Assembly (NCBI RefSeq): GCF_015558675.1
Contig: NZ_JADMOL010000002.1
Span: 393,509 to 457,508 of the forward strand
DNA from: Paenibacillus sp. 1001270B_150601_E10
Lineage (GTDB): Bacteria; Bacillota; Bacilli; Paenibacillales; Paenibacillaceae
Direction of reading: 5' to 3'
DNA: 64,000 nucleotides
The notes below the pieces were generated by a model. That model did not search any database. It was not told the origin of the DNA and saw nothing but the letters and a program-made list of their open reading frames with translations. The translations under genes and the position numbers were made by a program. Each line of letters starts with the position of its first letter. Position 1 is the first letter of the stretch. Positions 44,420 to 53,789 of this stretch are shown here, piece after piece.

Positions 44420-46255
44420 ATGCATCAGAGAGATCATATTCGTAATATCGCCATTATCGCTCACGTCGACCATGGCAAAACAACACTTGTCGATAAGTTG
44501 CTTCAGCAGTCCGGAACCTATCGTGACAACGAAGCGGTACAAGAGCGCGTAATGGATTCCAATGATTTGGAGCGCGAACGCGGAATTACCATTCTTGCCA
44601 AAAACACAGCTATTACGTATAAAAACCATTTGATTAATATCGTGGATACACCAGGCCACGCCGACTTCGGCGGTGAGGTTGAACGTATTATGAAGATGGT
44701 AGACGGTGTACTCCTCGTTGTAGATGCGTTTGAAGGCTGTATGCCGCAAACGAAGTTCGTTCTTCGTAAGGCGCTTGCACACAATTTGACTCCGATCGTT
44801 GTTGTTAACAAAATTGACCGTCCAAATGCTCGTCCAAATGAAGTTATTGATGAAGTGCTTGATCTATTCATCGAACTTGATGCGAACGAAGAGCAGTTGG
44901 AATTCCCCGTCGTATATGCTTCTGCCTTGAACGGGACTTCAAGTCTTGATCCAGAGAAGCAAGATGATAACATGCAGGCACTCTATGAAACGATTGTCGA
45001 GCATATCCCAGCTCCTACAGAAGATCCGGAAGAACCGCTGCAGTTCCTTGTCACATTGCTTGATTACAATGAATATCTTGGTCGTATTGCAATTGGTCGC
45101 GTCAATCGCGGTAAGATTCGTCAAGGACAGCCAGTGGCGGTTATTAATCGTGAAGGTCAAGTGAAGCAGGCCCGCATTGAGAAGCTGTTCGGCTTCCAAG
45201 GCTTGAAGCGCATTGAGCGTGAAGAGGCAGCGGCTGGGGATATCGTCGCGATCGCAGGCATCAAGGATATTAACATTGGTGAAACGATTGCAGACTTAGC
45301 GAAGCCTGAGGCGCTTCCTGTTCTCCATATCGATGAGCCGACGCTTCAAATGACGTTCCTTGTAAACAACAGTCCTTTCGCCGGACGCGATGGCAAGTGG
45401 ATTACATCCCGCAAGATTCGCGAGCGCTTGTTCAAGGAGCTTGAGACAGATGTATCACTTCGTGTAGACGAGACGGACAGCCCGGATGCGTTCGTTGTAT
45501 CAGGACGCGGCGAGCTTCACCTTAGTATTCTGATTGAAAATATGCGTCGTGAAGGCTATGAGCTCCAAGTATCGAAGCCAGAGGTTATCATTCGAGAAAT
45601 CGATGGACAGAAGTCCGAGCCGATGGAACGCTTGCTGATTGACGTTCCAGAAGATTCTGTGGGCGCCGTTATGGAGAGCCTTGGAACTCGCAAAGCGGAA
45701 ATGGTCAATATGATTAACCAAGGCAATGGCAATGTGCGTCTTGAATTCATCATTCCGGCACGCGGCCTGATCGGGTATCGCACACAGTTCCTTACCCTGA
45801 CTCGCGGCTATGGCATTATGAACCACGCATTTGATCATTATGGTCCTTATGTGGGAAGCCAAGTTGGCGGACGCCATCAAGGTGTGCTTGTGTCCACCGA
45901 GACAGGTAGTACCACGCTGTACGGCATCTTGTCCGTAGAAGACCGCGGTACGTTGTTCGTGAATCCAGGTACAGAGATATATGAAGGAATGATCGTGGGT
46001 GAGCATACTCGTGATAATGACATCGTAGTCAACATCTGTAAAGAGAAGGCGCTCACGAACGTTCGCTCTGCCACTAAGGATGATACGGTCAAAATGAAGA
46101 CTCCGCGTCTGTTCTCTATGGAACAAGCGCTTGAATATTTGAACGATGATGAGTATTGTGAAATTACGCCGAAGTCTATTCGACTTCGCAAAAAGATTCT
46201 AAATAAGAGTGAGCGTGAGCGCGCTGAGAAGAATCGCAAGAACGCAGGCGCGTAA
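44420..46255 (+). CDS. typA: Translational GTPase TypA/BipA
   Basis: 611 residues. G1 AHVDHGKTT, G2 RERGITI, G3 DTPGHADF, G4 NKID, then EF-G-like domains and the TypA-specific C-terminal region. It binds ribosomes and aids 50S assembly under stress or cold. AGGAAAG ribosome site upstream. First of a typA-ylaH-(x)-(LCP)-ylaJ-ylaK neighbourhood equivalent to Bacillus ylaG-ylaK. Confidence 0.97.
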   Translation: MHQRDHIRNIAIIAHVDHGKTTLVDKLLQQSGTYRDNEAVQERVMDSNDLERERGITILAKNTAITYKNHLINIVDTPGHADFGGEVERIMKMVDGVLLVVDAFEGCMPQTKFVLRKALAHNLTPIVVVNKIDRPNARPNEVIDEVLDLFIELDANEEQLEFPVVYASALNGTSSLDPEKQDDNMQALYETIVEHIPAPTEDPEEPLQFLVTLLDYNEYLGRIAIGRVNRGKIRQGQPVAVINREGQVKQARIEKLFGFQGLKRIEREEAAAGDIVAIAGIKDINIGETIADLAKPEALPVLHIDEPTLQMTFLVNNSPFAGRDGKWITSRKIRERLFKELETDVSLRVDETDSPDAFVVSGRGELHLSILIENMRREGYELQVSKPEVIIREIDGQKSEPMERLLIDVPEDSVGAVMESLGTRKAEMVNMINQGNGNVRLEFIIPARGLIGYRTQFLTLTRGYGIMNHAFDHYGPYVGSQVGGRHQGVLVSTETGSTTLYGILSVEDRGTLFVNPGTEIYEGMIVGEHTRDNDIVVNICKEKALTNVRSATKDDTVKMKTPRLFSMEQALEYLNDDEYCEITPKSIRLRKKILNKSERERAEKNRKNAGA

Positions 46256-46328
46256 CGATTACGTGCTTCCTGATCCAAGGGCTGTTTAGAATCGCAACGA
46301 AACCATTTTAACAACAGACATCATGAGG

Positions 46329-46364
46329 TGCGACAAAGGAGGGGCAATCCCTCCTTTAACGTCG
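46329..46364 (+). other. Strong hairpin holding a Shine-Dalgarno-like strand, between typA and ylaH
   Basis: GCGAC (46329-46333) and AAAGGAGGG (46334-46342) pair with CCCTCCTTT (46348-46356) and GTCGC (46360-46364), a 14-bp hairpin with 5-nt loop and a 3-nt bulge. There is no T-run after it, so it is not an obvious terminator; it may protect or block the RNA between the two genes. Confidence 0.6.
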
Positions 46365-46415
46365 CCAGGCATCCTAGAGAGATCACACTTTTGAATTCAA
46401 AGGAGTGTAAAGATC

Positions 46416-46697
46416 ATGCAAACCTGGTTGGCTGAACACCCGCTTGTCAGTTACGTACTCATTTTTCTGTGTGTGCTTTACATATTCAACAAGGTCTTTC
46501 GAGTACGTAAGCTGCCTATCTTACAAGAAGTCGCTGTCCATGTTCTCATGGCACTCGGCTGCTTTTTGCTGTTGATATTCCAAATCGACAAGCTTCCGAT
46601 TCTTCAATGCCTGCTGGTAGCTGTGGGACTTATGTTTATGGTTCGCATTCGCTACTTTGTAGAGGCGCGGCAAAAGAAGAAGGAACAGCATTCGTAA
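46416..46697 (+). CDS. ylaH: YlaH-like membrane protein
   Basis: 93 residues with two to three hydrophobic spans (VSYVLIFLCVLYIFNKVF; VAVHVLMALGCFLLLIF; LLVAVGLMFMV) and a basic tail. Sequence style and position after typA fit YlaH. Function unknown. AAAGGAGTG ribosome site. Confidence 0.85.
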   Translation: MQTWLAEHPLVSYVLIFLCVLYIFNKVFRVRKLPILQEVAVHVLMALGCFLLLIFQIDKLPILQCLLVAVGLMFMVRIRYFVEARQKKKEQHS

Positions 46698-46730
46698 GAG
46701 GATCATGATGTTGGGGGAGGTTTCGAATTA

Positions 46731-47012
46731 ATGAAGCTTCAAGATGCATTGTTTAACTGGTTGCAGATGGATATTGTGGCGAAGAAAAGACCTCATGACC
46801 AAGCTGCTTTGGATACGCTTCATTTTTTTACTTCGATGCTAGCAGAGGATCATCGACTAACCCATATCCAAACAAAAGAAGATTCAAAGCAAGATGACAC
46901 TTATACGATCACTTATGAGCTGGACGGACAGCAAACTCATGTCAGAATTGACCGCGTAAGCGCTGAACAGCTCTGGCATGATATTGAATCTAATCCGAAA
47001 TATAACGAGTAA
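46731..47012 (+). CDS. Small soluble hypothetical protein
   Basis: 93 residues, no membrane segment. Begins MKLQDALFNWLQMDIVAKKRP; the second half alternates like beta strands (DTYTITYELDGQQTHVRIDRV). GGGGGAGG ribosome site, 33 bp after ylaH and 12 bp before the LCP start, so probably co-transcribed. Family not recognised; it replaces ylaI in the Bacillus order but lacks the zinc cysteines of YlaI. Confidence 0.7.
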   Translation: MKLQDALFNWLQMDIVAKKRPHDQAALDTLHFFTSMLAEDHRLTHIQTKEDSKQDDTYTITYELDGQQTHVRIDRVSAEQLWHDIESNPKYNE

Positions 47013-47024
47013 GTGAGGTTACGC

Positions 47025-48152
47025 ATGAATCATCAAGCAAACTACCCACCGCGACATGCTAGGCACACTCAAAGTAAACGCAAGACCAAGCCAAAGAAGA
47101 AAAAAGGAATGGCAACCTGGGTTAAGGTATTATTTACGGTTATTCTCATTTTGTTGATTGGCATTTTGGCTTATGCAGGCTACTTGATCAAGTATGGAAA
47201 TGATTCGTTAGGCAAGATCTCAAAAGTGACTCAGACAATGGGTGGAGGAAAGACGGAAAAACCGACCGTAACGGTCAAGGAAGAACCTTTTTCCTTCGTA
47301 CTGATGGGGATTGACTATCGTAAGGAGCTTCCAGGGTTAAGAACAGACGTTGTGATGGTCGGCGCGATTCACCCTGATTCGCAAGAAGCGGTTCTCGTAT
47401 CCCTGCCGCGCGATACGTATTTCCAGATTCCGGGATATGGGCCTGATAAGCTCAATCACTTCTATCCGAATTTCCATACTTTAATGAAAAATGGGAAGCT
47501 GGATAGCGCATCGCCTGAGGATGAGATGAAGATCATGCTTGGTCAATATATAGGAATTGATATCGACCATGCTGCCGTTATTAACTTCCAGGGCTTTGTT
47601 GATGTCGTAGATGCACTTGGCGGCGTAAATGTAAATGTCGATCAGGATATGTGCTATCGCGACAGAGCTGACGGTACCAATATTAATTTGAAAAAAGGCC
47701 AGCAAACACTGAATGGTCAACAGACGCTTGACTTTGTTCGCTATCGCAAGTCCAATTGCAGTCCAATGACAAAGGGTACGACTGACTTTGATCGCAATGT
47801 TCGTCAGAATGCGGTCCTGCAGGAACTTGTTGGCAAGATGCAATCGTTCGGCGGTATCACAAAGGTTACCTCGTTGATTGATGCGGTTGCTGACAACTTC
47901 AGCGTTGATATGACACCAGATCAGATTCGTTCGGTGCTGACTACCTATCTGATGATTGACCGTGACAATATCCATTATCTTTCTGTCGATGGCAATTGGG
48001 TAAGTCCTTACATTTATGTCGATGAAAATAAGCTTGAAGAAGCGAAGCAAATGATTCAAGATGTACTTGATGGGAAAAGTTTGAATCCTCCGCCTCTGGA
48101 TAGCACGAATCAGGATGGAGAGTCAGGCTCCTCATCGACAGAAGGAGAGTAA
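47025..48152 (+). CDS. LytR-CpsA-Psr (LCP) family wall-polymer ligase
   Basis: 375 residues from ATG 47025 (GTGAGG upstream; a GTG at 47013 is in frame but unsupported). Very basic cytoplasmic N-terminus, one membrane span (VLFTVILILLIGILAYAGYL), then the extracellular LCP domain: FVLMGIDYRKE, LRTDVVMVGAI, SLPRDTYF, GGVNVNVDQDM, and LDFVRYRKSN. LCP enzymes attach teichoic acids or other glycopolymers to peptidoglycan. The C-terminus is a Ser/Gly/Glu tail. Confidence 0.93.
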   Translation: MNHQANYPPRHARHTQSKRKTKPKKKKGMATWVKVLFTVILILLIGILAYAGYLIKYGNDSLGKISKVTQTMGGGKTEKPTVTVKEEPFSFVLMGIDYRKELPGLRTDVVMVGAIHPDSQEAVLVSLPRDTYFQIPGYGPDKLNHFYPNFHTLMKNGKLDSASPEDEMKIMLGQYIGIDIDHAAVINFQGFVDVVDALGGVNVNVDQDMCYRDRADGTNINLKKGQQTLNGQQTLDFVRYRKSNCSPMTKGTTDFDRNVRQNAVLQELVGKMQSFGGITKVTSLIDAVADNFSVDMTPDQIRSVLTTYLMIDRDNIHYLSVDGNWVSPYIYVDENKLEEAKQMIQDVLDGKSLNPPPLDSTNQDGESGSSSTEGE

Positions 48153-48288
48153 TGTATAGCGCTTTTTTTGAAAAATGGATTTAGGCAAAAGAGACAACCT
48201 AGAGAGTTTGGCTCAAAGTTCATGCAATTTTTTGGTCCTGTCTTAATACAATGAATTGTAACCATGAACTTATGTAGGAGGTCACAAG

Positions 48289-48483
48289 ATGCCTGTAACC
48301 TTTGCAGCTGTTATTCATCCTTTCCATAGCATGAAGATGCGCCTCAACCTACCATTGCGGTGCTTCTATGGCGAGCGTATGGTTATGACTGCAGATGGTC
48401 CAGTGGTTAAAGAAATGCCGGGGAAGGTTGCTATATCTGACCTTCCTATTGAGCTGTATATCAAGTCACAGAAAAAAGCCTAG
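48289..48483 (+). CDS. Small hypothetical protein
   Basis: 64 residues, behind a good TAGGAGGTCA site. Contains VIHPFHSMKMRLNLPLRCFYGERMV and ends KSQKKA; no membrane span. The stop codon lies inside the 5' arm of the terminator. Not recognised; a translated gene is likely from the ribosome site and position. Confidence 0.6.
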   Translation: MPVTFAAVIHPFHSMKMRLNLPLRCFYGERMVMTADGPVVKEMPGKVAISDLPIELYIKSQKKA

Positions 48484-48504
48484 TGAGTTGCTCACTAGGC
48501 TTTT
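48472..48504. terminator. Bidirectional terminator between convergent genes
   Basis: AAAAAAGCCTAGTGAG-TTG-CTCACTAGGCTTTT, with 12 or more perfect pairs and A- and T-runs on both sides. Confidence 0.88.
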
Positions 48505-48570
48505 CGTGCTCCTTTGGTACTTGTTCATATGTCCATGGAGGAGTAAGGAGCCTTATCGGTAGGCAGAGAT

Positions 48571-49131
48571 TTAACGCTTCGTAGATGGGGGTTGAGTGCT
48601 GCTTTGCTGCTTTGGTATTCCAGTGTCCTTAGAGGGTTGGAGATCCTTAACGTCACTTGGGATCTGTGGAACGATTCGCCCGATGATATCAGCGAGCTCA
48701 TCGGCTAATCCACCGATCGGTCGTCCGTTTCGCATATCCTCGCCAATTTCTTTAAGGCGCTGGTTAAGGTCCATGTCGGCTGTCACATAGGCATTCGCGC
48801 CATAAGGATCTTTACTGAGTGCTTCAGCAACGGAATACTTAATGGTTCCAACTCTGGAGCGATCTAAGCGTGCATCAACATCAATACCGACGATCGCAGT
48901 ATTGCCGAAGACCACACAGTTCACGCCCTGCACTCCAGGAACATGCTTGGTAATATCAACAAGATGTGCTCTGACCGATTCACGATCATAAATAGGCTGT
49001 CTTGCCCCTGTATCTTGTTGCATGATGGTCCCAGGTGTCTTCGCTTGAGCCTTAGGAGAGGCGTTCTTATTGGCAGTACCGCATCCAGCAATAACACCTA
49101 CAACAAGGAGAATGATGAATATCTTGCGCAT
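48571..49131 (-). CDS. ylaJ: YhcN/YlaJ family sporulation lipoprotein
   Basis: 186 residues. Lipoprotein signal peptide with lipobox VIAGC (Cys at about 17). The mature part has HVPGVQGVNCVVFGNTAIVGIDVDA and VAEALSKDPYGANAYVTAD, typical of YhcN/YlaJ, outer-forespore or spore-membrane lipoproteins. The tail is Gln/Ser/Pro-rich. Divergent from ylaK. Confidence 0.92.
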   Translation of the reverse strand: MRKIFIILLVVGVIAGCGTANKNASPKAQAKTPGTIMQQDTGARQPIYDRESVRAHLVDITKHVPGVQGVNCVVFGNTAIVGIDVDARLDRSRVGTIKYSVAEALSKDPYGANAYVTADMDLNQRLKEIGEDMRNGRPIGGLADELADIIGRIVPQIPSDVKDLQPSKDTGIPKQQSSTQPPSTKR

Positions 49132-49288
49132 GTAGAATCAATCCTTTCACATCCATTCATGAAACAACATTTGCGGCATTACTCAAACCATAGTGTGAGC
49201 GACGAACTCGGCTTTTATGTACGCGCTAATAGATGGTTCGCGAGACGATTGTGCTTGTGTGATGCCGCATAAAAGCGGAGGGGAATTC

Positions 49289-50623
49289 ATGAATAAGATC
49301 TTTGTATTGGATACGAATGTGCTCCTGCATGACCCAAATGCGCTCTTCGCATTTGCAGACAATGAAGTCATTATCCCAGCTGTTGTTCTCGAAGAAATCG
49401 ATTCGAAGAAGCGAAATGCGGACGAGATTGGCCGCAATGCAAGAACCGTCTCGCGTGTTCTTGATGGATTAAGAGAGCTTGGTCATTTGCATAGCGGGGT
49501 ACCGCTGCCGAATGGAGGCACGTTAAAGGTTGAGCTGAATCATCGCAGCTTTTTGAAGGTGCAGGAAATGTTCGGAGAGATGTCCAATGACAATCGCATA
49601 CTTGCGGTTGCACTTAACTATAATATGGAGCAGCAAGAGGCAGGGATGGCCAAGTCCATTGTTCTGGTGAGCAAGGATGTGCTGGTCCGGGTAAAGGCAG
49701 ATGTACTTGGCCTGATGACCGAAGATTATTTATCCGACCGCACGGTACGGTCTGGAGATGAGCTTTATTCCGGCCACCAAACGATTCTCGTGCACCCGGC
49801 AATTATCGATGAGTTTTACACCTATCGGTATTTGCAAATTAAACATCTTCAGATCCAAATGAAGCTTTATCCTCACGAGTTTGTCATCTTAAAGGATGAG
49901 ATGGGCACAAGCAAATCAGCGCTGCTTAAAGTGAGTGCTGATGGAACGAAGCTTGAGCCGTTATACCTAAGCAATGATCCCGTGTGGGGAATTACAGCCC
50001 GCAATGCGCAGCAGCGCATGGGGCTTGAACTATTGCTTAATGATGATATCCCACTTGTCACGTTGTCTGGGAAGGCGGGCACAGGGAAGACACTCTTGGC
50101 GCTTGCTTCCGGTCTTTTAAAGGTGGAAGACGAGCGAAAATATAAGAAGCTGCTTATTGCAAGGCCGGTGGTCCCGATGGGGAAGGATATTGGATACTTG
50201 CCTGGGGAGAAAGAAGAAAAGCTCCGGCCGTGGATGCAGCCGATCTATGATAATCTAGAATATTTGTTTGATACGAAGAAGTCAGGGGATATCGACAAGA
50301 TTCTCCTTGGAATGGGCAGCATCCAAGTGGAGGCGTTAACCTATATCCGAGGAAGATCAATTCCAGGTCAATTTATCATTATCGATGAGGCACAGAATCT
50401 TTCCAAGCATGAGGTGAAGACGATCGTGTCCAGGGTTGGGGAGGGAAGTAAAATTGTGCTTATGGGGGACCCTGCGCAGATCGATCACCCATACCTCGAT
50501 TCCACAAGCAATGGCTTAACGTATCTGATCGAGCGCTTCAAACAGGAGTCGATAAGCGGCCATGTCACCTTAGAACGTGGAGAACGGTCGAAATTGGCTC
50601 AAGTGGCGGCGGATTTATTATAA
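49289..50623 (+). CDS. ylaK: PhoH family ATPase with N-terminal PIN domain (YlaK)
   Basis: 444 residues from ATG 49289 behind GCGGAGGGG; the open frame extends 24 codons further without a site. An N-terminal PIN nuclease domain (FVLDTNVLLHD, VVLEEIDSKK, NDNRILAVAL with further acids) precedes a PhoH ATPase: LSGKAGTGKTLLAL, ARPVVPMGKDIGYLPG, and IIIDEAQNLSKHE. PIN-PhoH proteins act as RNA helicase/nucleases in other bacteria; that activity is inferred here. Confidence 0.95.
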   Translation: MNKIFVLDTNVLLHDPNALFAFADNEVIIPAVVLEEIDSKKRNADEIGRNARTVSRVLDGLRELGHLHSGVPLPNGGTLKVELNHRSFLKVQEMFGEMSNDNRILAVALNYNMEQQEAGMAKSIVLVSKDVLVRVKADVLGLMTEDYLSDRTVRSGDELYSGHQTILVHPAIIDEFYTYRYLQIKHLQIQMKLYPHEFVILKDEMGTSKSALLKVSADGTKLEPLYLSNDPVWGITARNAQQRMGLELLLNDDIPLVTLSGKAGTGKTLLALASGLLKVEDERKYKKLLIARPVVPMGKDIGYLPGEKEEKLRPWMQPIYDNLEYLFDTKKSGDIDKILLGMGSIQVEALTYIRGRSIPGQFIIIDEAQNLSKHEVKTIVSRVGEGSKIVLMGDPAQIDHPYLDSTSNGLTYLIERFKQESISGHVTLERGERSKLAQVAADLL

Positions 50624-51048
50624 GGTTCTCAACGTAAAAGCAGGTTAAACAGAGACGAATCATTTATATTATCGTTTAGCGATCATCGGCACGATAATGA
50701 ACGAGTGATTGAGGTATTAATCATACTTTAGGCAAGCGAGTATTAATGGCAGTGCGATCATTAATGCTGCAAGACGCTTATTGCTCATAGAGGGCGATAA
50801 GCGTCTTTGTGTATAAAAGACTTTTGCTTGATCCCGGATACCATGATCGGCGAATTATATCGGCAAATTGTATGTTTGGAATTAAAAGGAGAGTTATAAA
50901 AGCAAGTTTCATTCGATTCATCGAATGAAAAAATTAGAAAAATGTCCATATAAAAAGTGATCCTAATCACTCTAAAATATCCGAATATTAGGTAATATAC
51001 TTTTTAAATATATGTGATTTAATTCACAAAATTATTGGAGGAGTAGGG
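50624..51048. promoter_or_regulatory. nirB upstream region with two FNR/Rex-type palindromes
   Basis: A hairpin GACGCTTAT/ATAAGCGTC (50772-50804) may end ylaK transcripts. Box 1 is AGTGAT-CCTA-ATCACT (50956-50971, core GTGA-N6-TCAC). Box 2 is TGTGA-TTTAAT-TCACA (51013-51028). A -10-like TAATAT (50993-50998) lies between them. If transcription starts at about 51005, box 1 is centred near -41.5 (activator position of FNR/CRP proteins) and box 2 near +16 (repressor position, also a good Rex-type site). Binding proteins are inferred. Confidence 0.65.
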
Positions 51049-53451
51049 ATGAAAAATCATTTGGTGATGATCGGCAATGGCATGGCGGGTGCGCGTTGTA
51101 TCGAGGAGATTATAAAGAGAAATCCCGATTTGTATGACATCACGATGATTGGGGATGAACCTTACCCAAACTACAACCGAATTATGCTCTCAAACGTACT
51201 GCAGGGCAAGACGACCTTTGATGAAATAAACATTAACGATTGGGACTGGTACGAAGCAAACCATATCCGCCTGATCTCGAATGAGCATGTCACACGCATC
51301 TGCCGTGAAGATCGGCAGGTTGAGACGGATAAAGGAACCATTATGTCGTATGATACACTCATTATTGCAACGGGATCAAGCGCCTTCATTCTTCCCGTTC
51401 CAGGACATGGCTTGGAAGGTGTAGTAGGCTTCCGTACAATCGCGGATACAGAGGCAATGATGGAGACGGCGAAAACGTACAAAAAGGCTGTTGTCATTGG
51501 TGGAGGACTGCTTGGATTAGAGGCTGCTCGCGGCTTGCTTGATCGTGGGATGGATGTTCATGTTGTCCATTTGCTGAGTGACTTGATGGAGATGCAGCTC
51601 GATCATGCGGCAGCGACCCTGTTAAAGCGTGATCTGGAGAAGCAGGGCATGAAATTCCTCATGGAGAAAAAGACAACCGAAATCTATGGCGAGGGTCGTG
51701 TGCAAGGGATTCGGTTCGAGGATGGAACGAGTGTCGAGTGCGATCTAGTCGTGATGGCTGTAGGGATACGCCCGAATGTTGCCATTGCAAGAGAAGCAGG
51801 CTTAGATGTAAACCGTGCGATTCGTGTAAATGATCTGATGCAGACGTCAGACCCTGTTATCTATGCAGTGGGCGAGTGCGCGGAGCACCGTGGGATTGCT
51901 TATGGGCTGGTCGCGCCCCTCTATGAGCAAGGCACTGTGTTGGCCGATCACTTAACCGGCAAGCCGACAACAGGGTATCAAGGAAGCATTTTGTCGACAC
52001 AGCTTAAGGTTGCCGGCTGCGATCTATTTTCTGGAGGAGAGATTCATCCTTGTGAGAACACGAAGGCAATCGTTGTGCAGGACGAATGCTTAGGGACGTA
52101 TAAAAAAGTGCTGGTGCGCGACAACAAGGTTGTTGGCGTGGTGCTGTACGGCGATGCTTCCGAGGGTACACGGCTATTCAGTATGCTGAAAAAGCAATCT
52201 GACATCTCTGAATTTACAAACGCGTCAGTGCTTCATAAGGCTGGCGAGGAAAGCGGGCTTGACGTAGCCACCATGAGTGCTGATGAGACGGTGTGTGGCT
52301 GTAATGGGGTAACCAAAGGAACAATCGTAGGCGCGATCCTTGAACATGGACTTACGACATTCAATGAAGTGAAGACAATCACAAAGGCAGGCGGTTCTTG
52401 CGGAAAATGCCGCGGTATGGTTGAAGCGATTCTTGCCCATACCCTTGGCGATAAATTCGATGCATCTGCAGAAGCGACCGGGATGTGTGGATGCACATCG
52501 CTGTCAAGGGATGAGGTTGTAGCTGCCATTAAAGAGAAAGGCCTGCATACGCCTAGAGAGGTACGCAACGTGCTTGGCTTCAAGCATGAAGAGGGCTGCT
52601 CCAAGTGTCGGCCTGCACTGAATTATTATTTGCGCATGCTCCATCCTGACGAGTATGAGGATGATAAAGCGTCGCGCTTTGTGAATGAACGAATGGAAGG
52701 GAATATTCAAAAGGATGGCACCTTCTCGGTCATCCCTCGCATGTATGGCGGTACGACAACACCAGAGGATCTGATCCGAATAGGCGAAGTCGCGAAGAAA
52801 TACAATGTTCCACTCGTGAAAATTACAGGTGCTGCCCGTGTTGGGCTCTACGGGGTTAAGAAAGAAGATGTGCCAAAAGTATGGGCAGATCTCGAGATGC
52901 GCTCAGGCTATGCTTACTCCAAATCGCTTCGCAATGTGAAATCATGCGTCGGCTCGCAGTTCTGCCGCTTCGGCACGCAGGATTCACTTGGTCTTGGCAT
53001 TCGCTTGGAGAAAGAGATTGAAATGGTAGATACCCCGCACAAAATGAAAATGGGGGTATCGGGATGCCCACGCAACTGTGCGGAGGTGCTGACAAAGGAC
53101 TTTGGCGTTGTCTGCGTCGAGAATGGCTATCAGCTTTATGTTGGAGGCAATGGCGGAACGGAAGTGCGTGAATGCGACAGCCTCACGACGGTAACAACGG
53201 AGGACGAAGTCATCCTCATGGCGAAAGCCTATGTGCAAATGTATCGCGAGACCGGTATTTATGGGGAACGTACCGCGCCTTGGGTGGAGCGTGTCGGAGT
53301 GGACACCGTTCGGACGACGCTTGCTGATCAAGCGCAAGCAGCCTCACTCGCTGCGAGATTCGAGCATGCAAGAGACACGTATAAAGAGGCATGGGGCGAA
53401 GCGTTAGTGAACAAGCAGCGTAAGCAGCTCTATACAGTTGAGAAGCGATAA
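51049..53451 (+). CDS. nirB: NADH-dependent nitrite reductase large subunit
   Basis: 800 residues. FAD site MIGNGMAGARC, NAD site VIGGGLLGLEAARGL (about 149-163), and two BFD-like [2Fe-2S] segments with CGCNG...CGKCRG (about 420-455) and CGCTS...CSKCRP (about 485-520). The C-terminal half carries the siroheme/[4Fe-4S] cysteines CVGSQFC (about 633-639) and CPRNC (about 672-676). Reduces nitrite to ammonium in the cytoplasm. GGAGGAG ribosome site. First of nirB-nirD-transporter. Confidence 0.97.
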   Translation: MKNHLVMIGNGMAGARCIEEIIKRNPDLYDITMIGDEPYPNYNRIMLSNVLQGKTTFDEININDWDWYEANHIRLISNEHVTRICREDRQVETDKGTIMSYDTLIIATGSSAFILPVPGHGLEGVVGFRTIADTEAMMETAKTYKKAVVIGGGLLGLEAARGLLDRGMDVHVVHLLSDLMEMQLDHAAATLLKRDLEKQGMKFLMEKKTTEIYGEGRVQGIRFEDGTSVECDLVVMAVGIRPNVAIAREAGLDVNRAIRVNDLMQTSDPVIYAVGECAEHRGIAYGLVAPLYEQGTVLADHLTGKPTTGYQGSILSTQLKVAGCDLFSGGEIHPCENTKAIVVQDECLGTYKKVLVRDNKVVGVVLYGDASEGTRLFSMLKKQSDISEFTNASVLHKAGEESGLDVATMSADETVCGCNGVTKGTIVGAILEHGLTTFNEVKTITKAGGSCGKCRGMVEAILAHTLGDKFDASAEATGMCGCTSLSRDEVVAAIKEKGLHTPREVRNVLGFKHEEGCSKCRPALNYYLRMLHPDEYEDDKASRFVNERMEGNIQKDGTFSVIPRMYGGTTTPEDLIRIGEVAKKYNVPLVKITGAARVGLYGVKKEDVPKVWADLEMRSGYAYSKSLRNVKSCVGSQFCRFGTQDSLGLGIRLEKEIEMVDTPHKMKMGVSGCPRNCAEVLTKDFGVVCVENGYQLYVGGNGGTEVRECDSLTTVTTEDEVILMAKAYVQMYRETGIYGERTAPWVERVGVDTVRTTLADQAQAASLAARFEHARDTYKEAWGEALVNKQRKQLYTVEKR

Positions 53452-53465
53452 GGGAGGAGATCACG

Positions 53466-53789
53466 ATGAGCATGACGACAGATAAGGTGAAAGTAATGAA
53501 GCTGGATGAACTGCCTGTACAGATTGGGAAGGAGGTACAGGTAAATGGCCAGTCGATCGCGATCTTTCGTTTATCGAATGGAGATATTCGTGCAGTAAGC
53601 AATCGCTGTCCTCATAAGAACGGCCCTCTTGCTGAGGGGATTGTATCTGGGGAGTTCGTGTTCTGTCCGCTTCACGACTGGAAGATATCGCTTGTGACAG
53701 GTGAAGTGCAGAAGCCAGATGACGGGTGTATTCAAACCTACGAGACAGAAATCATCGATGGCTATGTCTATGTCGGAGGTGCCAGGTAG
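53466..53789 (+). CDS. nirD: Nitrite reductase small subunit (Rieske-type)
   Basis: 107 residues. Rieske motif CPHKNG and CPLHDW (C-x-H and C-x2-H) with surrounding beta strands, as in NirD. Partner of NirB. GGGAGGAG site; starts 14 bp after nirB and is abutted by the transporter gene, whose ATG follows its TAG directly. Confidence 0.95.
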   Translation: MSMTTDKVKVMKLDELPVQIGKEVQVNGQSIAIFRLSNGDIRAVSNRCPHKNGPLAEGIVSGEFVFCPLHDWKISLVTGEVQKPDDGCIQTYETEIIDGYVYVGGAR

